DNA of 64,000 bases, taken from NCBI GenBank assembly GCA_947179485.1, contig OX359249.1, positions 3,968,001-4,032,000 of the forward strand. Reading direction: 5' to 3'. The DNA comes from Allacma fusca (taxonomy: Eukaryota > Arthropoda > Collembola > Symphypleona > Sminthuridae). Below the pieces are notes generated by a model that was given only the letters and a program-made list of their open reading frames with translations, was not told the origin of the DNA and did not search any database. A program made the translations under genes and the position numbers. Below, in pieces: positions 39,506 through 52,300 of this stretch; within the stretch, counting starts at the first letter, position 1, and every line of letters starts with the position of its first letter.

Positions 39506-40741
39506 TACCTACCTGTTCTGTATGTATGAATGGTAGACTGTACACACTTTTGTGACACCAAGGCTGGCTGTAACTTAATTATTTGGCTTAGTAATCTGAT
39601 CAACACTGCTACTTTCTTTCGTGTCCTCAATGGAAACGAAGCAAATGCGTCCTTTATTTTCGACTTCCTCTGCATAAAAGATAATTAAAACTAACGCGAC
39701 TTCTGCCTGCGGTGACTAACAATAGAGCCTCGATCAAACTTGGCTTTGCTATATATAAACTATGCATAGGGCCCGAGCCTAGGCCGAAAGGAGGCTCGAC
39801 TGTATGTATCCTTGTGAGTGCCTCCAAGAATACCTACTAATTATGTTTCACCACTTAAAAACTTAACGAAGGTAGTGGTTCCTACCTTCCAGGCCCTTCT
39901 GTATATATTTATGGGTAGGCACTCATGCCGAGACTTATCCTTTAGGTAATAAAATGTAACGCGCCCAGTCAGAAACAATGTTGCACGTTACAGATAAGAA
40001 AAATTATTTACAGGTCATTTAATACGAATGTATAAATTATTGAGTAAGCATTATTAAATGGTAATTTCCACACTCAAGCACCCGGAGTCCAAAACAAAAA
40101 TCCATTGAAGTCAACTCCGTTGAAGGTACTTAGGGAAGAGAGAGTGAATAACCTACCAAGACGTGCTTTAAAATTGTCAATGCACACACTACACACCGAG
40201 AGTCAAGGGAGGAAAACATTGAGATTCTATTTTTATTTTTACCATCAGATTATCCCATCTCACTTCTCAGATCTGTTGGCAATGCCAATGGCACCGAATG
40301 ACCTATTCATCTGAGGAGCTCCATAAATATTAGAAGTGAGGAGGGTAGTCAGCAGTCATTGGAAACTACTTTTAGTTCAGGAAAAGGAAGTATACGCACA
40401 AAAACTACTTCCAGATATAAAAATATACAAAAGTCTCACACGGGACTGGAAAAAACCTGTGTATGGCTTCGAGTTACTCTCGTACTTAACAAGATTATAC
40501 GACAGGAGTATTAACTTTTTACGCAAATAAACTCTCCTCACAAGGCTCTTAGCACTGCCTCACTCCAAAGATGTGTACGTGTAATTATCTATACATAGGT
40601 ACAAACTGAGGCGTATGTACAGGCCCAGAGTTGTGATTACTCCTGTACAAAAACTCTTCAACTAACGAGCGTCCGTACAAAAAGTCCGCACATACATATA
40701 TTTAGATACTTGTGGAGGAAAAAAAAATTCAAGACTACACC

Positions 40742-40766
40742 GTGTGTGTGTGTGTGTGTGTGTGTG
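40742..40766. repeat. (GT)12 microsatellite
   Basis: Uninterrupted GT run of about 25 bases. Confidence 0.95.
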
Positions 40767-43740
40767 GAGTCTTAATCCCGCCGCCGGCAATTTCATCAGC
40801 AACAACCATAGTTCTGGACTCTAGAGTCGTCTAGACTCATTCAAGCAAGCAGAGCACATATTTGAGCTGCCGGTGCGGTGTAACAATACGAATTAAAATT
40901 GACGGCACAGTCTGATACATGAAAGAATTTTGAGATTAAAAATAAACGGGGAAATTCCCTTTGTAAAGTCAGTTAAGCCCGGTGAAAAAAAAAACCCCTG
41001 AGCTTAAAAAAGTTTCCCGAAAAACCACACATATGCTCACACACAGAATAAAATCCTCCAAAAAATGTATGAAAACGTAGACTACAACAGGAAATATAGA
41101 TTTCGCAAATCTTAGTAAAACTTCCCTGCACTCCTCACGTCTTCAACATCCGCATACATAATGGACATACTTAATCATTCAGAACCTTTCCCTACATACT
41201 CAGATAAAACTTACCATATGTATGTACGGAGGCATTCACATAAAAACCAGGAGATAAGTACACACTCCCATAAAACTCATACATGTCTACACTCAGACAG
41301 AATATCCACAAACGTAATCAGTGACAGGACATGTAGGCATTCGTAGTAGTATAGAAACTCCTATGCATGGACAGTCATACTGACTGTAGTCATAAGTAAT
41401 TACATAGAACCGTCAAATACCCAGAGAGGTATAGTGAAAGTAGGGAGAAGTGGAAGGCCAGTGAGTACCTTTTGCCTGTCTCATATACGGAAATCAATCA
41501 AATGAAACGGGCCGAATAGTCGGATCGATTGACTACACCAACTGTGTATGTAAGACACAGTCGATCATGACGCTGTCTCGTTCCAACCACATCTACAGAC
41601 CCCCACATACGTAACACATATATCATAAAACATTCCCAAACTGAAATTGCTCTTCGTCCATGCCCGCAAAAGTACTTGTGTATACTTAATACAAGAGAAG
41701 AAAACGTATTGTGTACAAGACAGCTGAAAGCTCCTTCAACTGACATATTGCGAACAACCATTTTCCACACTCACACACACACTCAAGCTCTGGTAATACT
41801 CCAAACTCGAAGCAGCTCTCTATCTGCATACAAGAGGAGCATGGGAGAGGAGAGGAATTTCTGAGTATGAGCAAGATCGGATTTCAACATTACTGGCAGA
41901 GGCAGAGATATAAGTAGACGGAGTTGGTTTTTAATTAAAACACACTACTCACCTTTCATATCTATTTCATGGTAGTTAATGTACCCTGAAAATACTGACA
42001 ATCTGTAGATGCGTTCCGAGTTTAGCTCTTTGCACTCCCTTCTGATTCCCCTGGTGAAGGTAGATAATTACAGAGATACTTTGCTTCTCCACGCATGTTC
42101 CCCAATACAACACCAAGCACAAATAATTATGAATGGTCAGACTGTGAGGGTTCGCACGTTCATACAAAAATAAGCTTCAGCTACAGGCGTAGCATGAGTA
42201 TGTCAGACAGGACTAAAATCATCGAAGAGACTGTAACTCACACTCACAGGAGATAATTCACATCAGGAGGAACAGGGCTCATTTCAAGAGTTTTCATTTC
42301 AAAGGAAAATTAGAGCAGACTGTAACATTCGCACCTTTTGACTTGAACCATCTATACGCTAGAATTAACATGTTGGAACAATACAAGACACAAAACGTGA
42401 TCTATGCGTAGACTGGTTTCAGATGACAGACATCTTCAATCTTCACACATCAAACAACCTCTCCTTCACATGTTACTTTCAATTTCCATTACATACTAGG
42501 ACTTCAATTTCTACTTTGCTAACTTGGAAATTATTCCAATACCTTTTCTTTTCCGTCTGTGACTTCTCAAACAAAAAATATCCTCGAGCTGTAAGAGCGT
42601 TGCTAAACTCAGATGTTTTTTTTTCTCTGCCCTAGTCAAAGGGAACTGCCAGAGTCAGTCAACGTAGGGAATGATTCAATTTTCGAATTATAAACAAGGA
42701 AATAAAAGACCTTTACAAGAATAATTTCAAGATTCCTTTCTATACTTACAGACATTGTTGAGAGCCTCGTCTCTGTTCACCACACTGCTCTAAATCAACA
42801 AAGTCAAAAATGTAACAAAGTTTACTCAAATTAGCATAGCTGTTATTTTGAAATTCAAAAGAATCCAATATGCACATGAGGATATTGTCCTTGTGACTAA
42901 AGAGTTCCCTTTCGTACAGACGTAACTCCTGCTACATAAATGTAATAATTATGTGTATCACATTTCAAAAATAGTGTCGTAACCAGATATGCAACTTATT
43001 GTCAAGGGTTGAGAGAATTTCATGAAACATATTTTTCTAACCTTCAACAGTTCCTCTAAATTGCCTGCTAGGGAGATAAAAATACAATGGGTAGAATCAT
43101 GATACTGAAAGCAAAAAAAAAATGCTCAAGTACGAAGGGAATTTTTTTCCTAGAAAGAGCATACCCATTCCACAATGTCCGCAGTTGAAATGTCTGCAGG
43201 AGAAGCATTGACTCTTGTCGTTGTTTTCATTTCCAAAAATGGCAGCATAGTTACATATTTTTAAGTCCAGAGTCCAGAATCAGGTGGAATTCCAACGGCG
43301 CAAGAGTGCCAGCCAATACGTATCTAAGCCTAAGGAATAACTGGTGACGTTAAGAAATAACGACGGGTTGGAATAACCCCTGCACGAAGATTTATTCACT
43401 GCAATAAGGACGGTTATCTGAGCGAATTCGTTTCTCTTCATTTCTGTTGTGTTAAAAGTGTCGGAGAACATATCAGCACTACACCCACTAAATGGAACAT
43501 GTTAAACAGAGATGCTGCTCCACTTGAAGGGAGGATGTACGTGAGTTGGTCGGTGGTAGGGAATCCATCTAATTCCAAAGTAGCTCTTCCCTCTACTAGG
43601 ACTTAATGCAATATAAAGCTGTATTCACCAGATCGATCTTAACAACGACCTAGCTCCCAAAAGTACTGTCAGAACAAAAGCACGTATGTACATAGGTCCA
43701 GTATAATGTTGAGCTGTTCAAGCATAGAGAGATAGATACT

Positions 43741-43788
43741 TACATATGCATATATATAATTATATATATACATATCTATATACACACA
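43741..43788. repeat. TA/CA-rich imperfect repeat with palindromic core
   Basis: Contains TATATATAATTATATATATA, a 20-base perfect palindrome, flanked by CATA and CACA units; likely to form a cruciform. Confidence 0.8.
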
Positions 43789-46700
43789 CTCCGCTAGAAT
43801 AATTGCTCTCTGCCCTTGCCCTGTGCCTCTCTTCCTAGAGCGTTTCTAAAAATGTCTGGACTGATGTGAGGAACATAAAGCCTGGAGTCTTTATAGATAC
43901 GGATACTAAAAGTCCACCGTGCAGTGAAAAGTTACCGTAATAATTATTTGATTTATGGATATTCATCTTTGTACTAACCATATAAATAAGCCATATATAT
44001 AAACTAGTCTGTTAGTCATAAATTATATTTGATTTCATGTACTATTTGCTCCAGTTCATTGTCAGAGGAGGGGAAAAAAAATCCTTACGACTGTTCAACC
44101 CGGTTTTGACGATAACATGAACGTGAAAGGACGAGTTTTCCATTTCATTTGGCTACTTTCTCCCGTACACTAACAATACGAGTGACACCGGTTTCCGCTT
44201 GGAATTACATAGAAACCCAAAGGATTCTCCGCTCCCATAATGCCTTAGCCGTCGTCTTCCGACCATACAAACAATATTGTACCAACTTGATCGTCCGGGC
44301 TCAATGTGAGTGGTGTTTATAGAGCGAGGGACAGGACCCCATACAATCACATATTATTTCAGAATGGGGTACATGCCGGGGAGCAAACCGTCTGGAAGCA
44401 GTCGGCTCGGCTTGTACTACCGTATTTATATATCTATCTATCTGTATCTATAGATGTTTCTGGAACTGGAATTCCAATTCCTGAATCCAGCCTGCCGATC
44501 TCCTTTCATTTCTCTCGCCGACGAGCCAATAGATATAGAAAATTCTGACAAAAACGAGGGAATCAAAAACTGAAGGGCAGCAAACAGAGTGAAAAATGTG
44601 ATTATGTACATATGTACAGGTCGGAGGGAAGGACGGGAGTAAATATTGAAAAATAGTAGATCTACGTGAAGGAAGAAATCCCGTGTGGAAAGTAAGCAAA
44701 CCTTCAAGGATTACAAGTATCTATATGAGCAACAAGAGTCGCATCCGAACTTGATGGCTAAAGATTGTAGAGATGCCATTGGAAAAGAGGATGGCGCATG
44801 ACTCGAAGGTTGGGGGAGTGCGAGTGTGACGACCAAAAACGGTTCTTTAATGCAACGTTTCCGCATCTTCCTCGCATCTCTCCATCCACTGACTGAGGAA
44901 GTCGAATATGAATGAGCTCATAAAAGCTGTCACAGACCATCAAAAGTTCCCCTTCATCTCATGCCTCTGCATAAGGAATCCGACCGAACTTAAAATCAAA
45001 TGCAATTATTGCCGATTCACGGCTACCACGTTTTATCTCCATTTAATGCTGAATTTATTTCTCGCATCAATTCAAAACACCGACGTTAAAACCGGACCCC
45101 AGGAATATCCAAGTGGGAAAAAATTCCCTGCAATTTAAAAAAAAAACACATTTCCCTTCAAATTGAGCAAATTGCCTCGGAAAAATATGTGACAAAAAAA
45201 TATATAAGGCTGGGAACGGGACCCGGAATGACAAATTTAGGGTGCATGTTTTCCTTTACGCTCTTATATGGAGAGTTATAGGGCCCTGTCCGTGGAGTGT
45301 GTACTTGAATTTTTATCCTTCCCCTAATGAATATTCCCATTCTTGAGGGAATCCATTGCCATTAGTACAGGGGAAAAGTTGGCGTAGTTTTCTACTGGGT
45401 AACCACAGCCGTGTGGTAGTAAATAGCTCCGGCTGGTTGTAGGAAGGAAGGAAGGATTCCGAAGACTGGGGAATATCTCTAGTGGAGGGATATAAGGCAA
45501 ACAGTTGAGTTCGATCCAACGTCGCCTCACACTTGTTTCCATTCAAGAAACCTATTTATCAGTTGGAAGTGATAGGGACTGGGGCCTTGCCTCGCCCATC
45601 TCTCCGACCGAAAACTTTTCCTCACACACAGGAGATTCCTCTCGTCTGAACTTCACCTCTACTCAGAGAAACACAACATGAGGATACATGCATACCATGA
45701 CCATCTCGCTGCGCCTCAACCTCCACTTTTATTATTACAAAAGTAAGTATAGTAAATCTACAAGTACACGCACAAATGCTCAACATAGCCTGCTTCTCCT
45801 CAGACTATGACCATCCTATCAACTAAGTTCATGGCCAAGGATGCCTTTTACATATGGATGTATCTATCTATCTCCTTCGTCGAGAAGAAAAAAAAACCTA
45901 ACTTGGGCATACAGTATATCATCCCGTTTTAATTTCCATACAATAACATACATAAGGAGTTGGAGGCATCAACTGGCAGTCACTATCGGAAGTTATACAT
46001 TGGAACGAGATCAGAGGAACTGATTAGGTTTTAACACACAGTTGCTCCATCAGTCGTACAATTAACTTTCCTCTGGAGACGAAAGGCGAATCGACATCAA
46101 ATGGGAATTATTTAGACATCCGACTCACAGGATCACAAGGACAGGATCATTTGGAGAGTGGGACCCTGTAGACGAGTGTACAGAATCAATTTAATTATTA
46201 CAACCCGTACAAGATACCAGGTGATCGGGTCTCCATAAAATCTCATTTAATATCCTCTTGACGAACAATAAAATCATTTACAACCCTGCTTCGTCCCTAA
46301 CGAAACCCATTCAAATGTCAGCCTCTTGGCGTTCACACCTACTCTCCCAATCCTGACTTTTCCAAGAGTCCCACCTCTCTCTCTCCTAGCAAGTCAGAAA
46401 AATCTCTGTTGAGAATAAGTAATAAGAACTAATTTACCTTCAAGATATTAATACACCTCGTCCATTGGAGTGCGAAGTTTTTTTTTTTTCATAACCACTG
46501 TCGTCTCATCTACTCCAAGGATGATGGGCTCATATGAAAATTCCTAGCTCATTTTCTTTTCAAAAGATCCGAAAATTTCACCTCTGTCTGCTCCCGAGGA
46601 ACTTTTGTGAAGAAATTTTGAATTTCCCCTAGACCATAAATTCCCTTCATTTTCCTCCAATTCATTCCATGCGTTCAAGCATTCCTTTCAGCTTTTCCCC

Positions 46701-47810
46701 GAAATGCAGAACAAATAGCAAGAGCTTACTATACATCCATTCAAAGCTCCTATGGATTCAAAGAATTTTCAAAGTTCCAAAGTTTTTCCTCCTATGAGTC
46801 TTCCGTGTTACTTAGCTTTTACTTTACATGCAGTCTACTCCTGGTATGAGGGACTCCCTCATGGTAGGATTTTTCCTATAATGACACTGATTTTAATACA
46901 GGCTACCATTACACCACGAAGTTAGTTTTGCTCCGCATGCTGTTGTACAAGAGCCGGATTTTCCTCCTTTTAGGTGTGCTCTTTTAGGACGAGTTCACTG
47001 CAAGTAGTTGGTTCATTTAAAGGACAAGTCTATTTTAGAAATACTTATAAAAACTTTGCACTGACAAAATGAGGTGCATGCATTCATGCACTGGTGTTTA
47101 TACTGTGACTACAGAATCTTTTGTTTTCCTCAAAGACATGGAACCCAGAGATGTACTTCCATGAAGGTCCACCTACAATGTAGAGCCCTGTAAAAAAATC
47201 AGGTGGATGATGAGGAAGTACAGATGGAATATGGGCATTTTTACGAAGGGAAGTCTCAAACTGCCGGCTTCCATGTGATATGATGCACTTACTCACACCC
47301 AGTGGAATATAGGGTATCCAAATGTAGTACATGGAAAAGAAACGTGCTGAAATGGATTTTCCAAGATAACATATTTTGAGGCGTATTACAGAAAGTGTGA
47401 ACTTCCAAGCCGTGCAAGTGTGTGTAAAAACATAGACTTGTGACGATAAGTGGCAAGGGTTCGGCTCTAGCAATTATCCAAAGTCGACACCGTGAAAAGG
47501 GCATTAGACTACGGCTTTTGTAATAAGACCTGTGTACGAGTGAAAGACGGAGAGCCTGTGTGGTAAAAACATACGGGGATGCATATTCTTGTATTAAATA
47601 GTAAGTATGTTTTTACATATTGATTATACGAAACTATTATATGGAATCATATTATATAGTGTATATATCTCTATACTGGATGAATAGCCCACATATATAT
47701 ATCTACCTCGTGGTTCCCTCGAAACTGAGGGAAACTTTCAAAATTGACACATAAAGCAGCTCTCGTTATTACCATTGCCATTGCCCCTGCTCTTCCTGCC
47801 TCTGCCAGTA

Positions 47811-47818
47811 TACTAAAG
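47811..47818. repeat. left 8-bp target-site duplication of the hAT element
   Basis: TACTAAAG, identical to the copy at 49334-49341. Confidence 0.9.
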
Positions 47819-47828
47819 CACTGCTGCC

Positions 47829-48028
47829 CTAGTCTAGTCAGACTTGACTAGGAAAGACTAGACTTGACTAGACTAGGAGGCAAAAAGGACGTAAAAGAAT
47901 AGACTTGACTTGACTAGGCCTGCTGTTACTATTACGTGACTTGACTAGAATAGACTAGGGCGACTCGCCAAAACACAGGACTTGACTAGACTTGACTTGT
48001 ATGACTTCATGGAAATGCTAGTCAAGTC
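47829..48028. repeat. left subterminal GACTTGACTAG repeat array of the hAT element
   Basis: At least six copies of GACTTGACTAG or GACTTGACTTG in the same orientation (47841, 47861, 47902, 47938, 47979, 47989) and one inverted copy, CTAGTCAAGTC, at 48018-48028. Shorter CTAGTC and AGACTAG words fill the gaps. Probable transposase-binding sites. Confidence 0.85.
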
Positions 48029-49158
48029 ACAATTACTTGAGGCTCCCTTATGTAGCTGAAAATCAAAGCTAGAAAGTCAGTGTGAAATTCCAGTGTACAA
48101 GAAATGATCATCATCAGTACCGTTTGGTATGCTTAAGTACATGGCTTCGCTTCAAAAGAACAAAACATAAAATTTTCTACTAGGTACGTAAAGTGTTTAA
48201 GAACATGTTACAATTTATTCCTTAACAGTGCAATTGATCATAACGAAAGCTAGAATACATTTTTCATATTACTTTCTTCTTACAACTAAAATGGAAATTA
48301 CATACCTGGTACTTCTTTCTGTAAACCAAAACCCCTCCCCAAACCAAAGAACCAATCTTTCTAACGTGCCCTTTAACGTTGTTATTTATTATCATTATAT
48401 TAGATGAGATCATTCTTCCCAGGGCAAAAATTATTCTGGCAGGGAAAATCACCAAGGGAAGGGATTCCTTTTTGAGGACAAGGATGTTCTAATTTGTTGG
48501 CCTTTGAAATGAAAATCCCTTGACAGGGCTTTTCAACTTTTTGGCGTGTTTCATGAAAATTAGGTAAAACAACAGGAATTTTTAGATTGTTTGAACAGAA
48601 ATATAACGTCTTCTAGGGACATTTTAGTTGTCAACAGGTATTTTGAAAATCGCTGACCTTTTCAAAAATGTTCTTCCAGGGAAATTTACAAAAATTCTAC
48701 TCCTGGGTACAGCCTACTACAAATTCCACTACTTGCACCGCGTATTTACCCTGGTGCGTCCCAGTGGAAATTTCGTACAATATACCAAAAAATATCCCAC
48801 TGATAGATCCCTATATATTAAATAAAAAAGTTTACCCATAAATTGTCATAAAGCCCTATTTTCTTGGAAAAATTTGATTCCGAACCAGCGGTTAAAGTTG
48901 CAAAAACTAACTAATTTATATACTGACAATTGTTGATTGTGCAAAAATCTTACCGATCATTATTTTTGTATTGATGTAAACTACACGTGTTGTTTCACAT
49001 CTTTACGTCGTTTGTTGTAAATAAACACGAACTGGTTATTTGATAGAGGTATTTGCTAAAATCTGAAAATTTTGAACTCAACGAAGCTCAAGTTTTAAAA
49101 AATAATATTTTTCATATTTTCCTAATCAAAATGATGGAATTTTTAGAAAAATACATTG

Positions 49159-49313
49159 TGACTAGGGGAATTGACTAGACTTGACTAGGGAACCAGCTGC
49201 AGAATCAAGACTAGGACTAGACTTGACTATGGCTAATTAAACGTACAGCTGACTTGACTAGACTTGACTAGTTGCGGCTCTAAACTGTAAAGACTAGACT
49301 AGACTTGACTAGG
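49159..49313. repeat. right subterminal GACTTGACTAG repeat array of the hAT element
   Basis: Copies at 49178, 49220, 49251, 49261 and 49302, all in the same orientation as the main left-end copies rather than mirrored. Confidence 0.85.
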
Positions 49314-49333
49314 TAGCCTGGCGGGCAGCACTG

Positions 49334-49341
49334 TACTAAAG
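49334..49341. repeat. right 8-bp target-site duplication of the hAT element
   Basis: TACTAAAG, identical to the copy at 47811-47818. Confidence 0.9.
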
Positions 49342-52300
49342 TATCTAAAGTCAACCGAAAATTTCAAACTTTTCATCTCGGACACTGACAGACTGAGCAA
49401 TTATTTCAACTGAACTATGATGTATTGTCTGGGGCCATGAGACCATTGTACGCTATCGGAGGCCGCATCAGAGTTGGCAGAATTTTATAGAAGATTATGA
49501 CGGCGTGGGGATAATAGAATACATAACCAAATATTGTATATATGCGGTGGGATATCAAATGAGTTCAATTCATTCTCATCCAGCTCAAAGTCCCATATAG
49601 TATTGAGTCAGGGACTGTATCCGTGCCTGACTAAAATTTAGCATGATGGATGTGACGTGGAAAGAGGACCAGGAAAAATATATCAAGTCTCTTGGTTGAG
49701 CCTCATATTTTGATTCGTGGTCCACGACAGCGCTATTTGTCTTCATTGTAAATAGACCTTCGGAGTGGCTCCAGTGCCAGTCATTAGGAAAAGCATTTAA
49801 AATTTAAAATGCCCCCAGGTAAATCCTCGCCACATGTACCCTCATTCACAATGTGAGTAACAATGCTTTATGCACAACTCATCATTGATAATTGTCAGAA
49901 GAATGGCTTGCGCATATATGCATGTCACCTGCCCCAAGTCCTATATACCATGCAAGGTACACATGCTCAAAAAAAAGCCTTCTAAATAGCCCTGCATTCA
50001 ACAACAGCTTTCAGTACTCTCCGTGGATTTCTAGAGGCCATACAGAAAATATTATGAAGTCATTTAAAAAAAATCAGCCCACTGTCCACGTGGGCATACA
50101 TACGTGCACTTTGTTGAGGAAAAAAACCAATTAAATGCTTATTAGTTTTTGTTCCATTGCTCTCTGCTCAGTCAGCACTCAGGAAAAGCTCCACGTCAAG
50201 TATTAATATTGCAGATTGCAGCTATAGTTAGCATGACAGACCCCGAAAGCTGCTAATTTGCCTAAATCGGATATTCTGTTTCATGTAAGGGGTAATAAAA
50301 GGTAGGAAGCTTGATGACAAAATAATTACTAGGTACGGGAGACATTATGAATTTGTGGAAAAAGTTTTAGTGAGCTGGAGTCACAGTGTGGATTGGATGT
50401 GTGTCCATGATGTACCTACATTTCGTAGTTGGAGGTACTAATTCTACGCTGTCGTCCGTACATATGTACATAGCAAGTGTGGGACTCTCCAAGTAAATAC
50501 CTTTGCATACCTGATGCTGTGGAATTCCAAGGCCTCCTATAAAATATTCAGAGCCAGCGTCATGCAATTATTGAGTATTTATAGTTACGTTCACACAATC
50601 GTCCATGTAGGTTCGGAAACGCAACTTAAGGCCCCTGCCCAGCCCAAATTCGCATTATGAAGAGCGGTGAGCTTCAAAAAATCACAAAGGGACGAGACGA
50701 GACAATCAAGAGCATAATTTATCAGTATCAATACTGTGCTAAGTACTTCATCGTACATTCTTCAGTTATGTCAGCAACAATCAGTTTTGGGCTTGCTCGC
50801 GTACAAAGTCATATTTTGCTCTTGCTCTTGTCATAGCTCACAGTGAGGACTCTGAGCCGTGCAGGCTTGTTATGGGTATGGGATCTATCTTGAGAAAATT
50901 TATAATAGGTATTGTGCGACAACGGAGACCTGCGTTGGTTGGGAAAACACGTCTATAAAATCCGCCTTTAAATTGTTACCATAATCTGTGAATCGTACGC
51001 AATCATCTAGTTAGCGCGGTCATCGGAGGACCACGTCCGTTTCGTCTCAATTCACAACACGTAACGTTGATTCAAACCAGGTTCGATTCCAATAAATTCC
51101 ACGGAGACGTATGCACGCTCAGAGTCTCTTACGCCGAGGACTACAGAGACCTGTCTCAAAAGGTTTGTTAAAAATTAAACTCTGAGATGTCCTTTGTTCA
51201 GCCTCATCGTACGTGCATCCCTTGTAGCTTGAAGTGGTAATGGGAAAAGACTTCACCATTTATGACATTCGCTGCTTGCAAATCAGTTAGAGTCCGTGCA
51301 ACAACCTTTATTTACTTGACAGCCTAACAAATTTGTCGCCCCTAAATGTTCTCTTACAATTAGCACTCGTAATACCTGGTATTCTACACCTGGCCCTCCT
51401 ACCAACACACACTACAAGCAATATGTATGTCCGTAGTACACCACCCATGTAATTATTATTAAAAAAAAAAACTATATTCAGTTGTCATTTCTGTGGATGC
51501 GGAATCAGACTAGAATACTGTATATGTACGACAATACTTTGGCCTTGACAAGTGAAGGGGGAAGCTCCCAAAAATACAATCAACATGGAGAGTATTACTT
51601 GAATGGTCATGTCTCGAGAATACTGCCAAAATATTGCCAGCAGAAAAATTGGTCCCACAAATTACATCATCCTAGTCCATAACAATGCATGAAGAAAAGA
51701 CTCTAGGAAAATAGATGCACGCATGAATGTACGAGAGTGAGAAGAGAGACAGACAAGGTAAGATACATATAGTTAGTTATACATTTAACTTCAACCCAAC
51801 TCATCTCCCGTTTACAAAAATGCTTTCCATCCTACTCTCGAATTACTGTCGTCTTCTCATTTCACTCGGGCCTCCCTCAACAAAGGATCTGGCAGACTGA
51901 TGGGAGCAGGGAAATTTCAAGTGGTAAATAATAGTCCCTAGGATTGCATCACTTGAAGGCATTCCAATACAATGACAACCTCAATAACTCCACTATTACG
52001 CTCAGTTCCTTCAAACTCCTGTAGGTATGTAAATGCGTAAGCTCTCGACTCTTTGGCGATATTTTCTAACTATGTAGTTGTAACTTTTTTCAATGGAGAC
52101 GTACTACATTAGCAACAGGGAGTTTCCAGTCCTTTGGACCAATTCATTTCTCTTAGAAATGTCACTTGAGAGATGAACGTCACAAATAAGTACACTTCAA
52201 TGGGAGCTAAAACAGAGAGAGAGAGAGGAAATAAAGCTGTACTAAATGAAAGTGCACGGATGAATTGATGCACGTGGTGGATCATGGGATTGTGTATGTA

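Larger units (their letters stand above)
34901..47810. other. noncoding stretch, no supported gene
   Basis: No chain of exons can be built. It contains CA/TG tracts (39040-39061, 39457-39504, 40742-40766) and a TA-rich palindromic tract at 43741-43788. One open segment flanked by plausible splice sites (37231-37468, plus strand) is treated as a weak lead among the findings. Pyrimidine-rich sequence around 46.4-46.8 kb has no other feature. Confidence 0.55.
47819..49333. mobile_element. non-autonomous hAT-superfamily DNA transposon (1515 bp)
   Basis: An exact 8-bp target duplication, TACTAAAG, flanks the element (47811-47818 and 49334-49341). The ends are short inverted repeats: CACTGCTGCCC at the left and, read inward from the right, CAGTGCTGCCC (10 of 11 match). 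The 8-bp duplication with central TA fits the nnnTAnnn preference known for the Buster branch of hAT. Both subterminal regions are packed with GACTTGACTAG-type repeats, the kind of array hAT transposases bind. The interior has no transposase-like frame (no catalytic domain, BED finger or dimerisation motif; longest frames about 65 codons), so it would need a transposase in trans. The exact duplication and nearly matching ends suggest a fairly young insertion. Confidence 0.88.

Noticed and set aside
47084-47473. Minus-strand open frame of 129 codons
   Set aside because: In this AT-rich window about one frame of this length is expected by chance. It contains internal splice-like sites but has no recognisable domain and no partner exons.
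51075-51100. GGTTCGATTCC word resembling a tRNA T-arm
   Set aside because: The upstream sequence has no D-arm or acceptor stem that pairs with the following bases.
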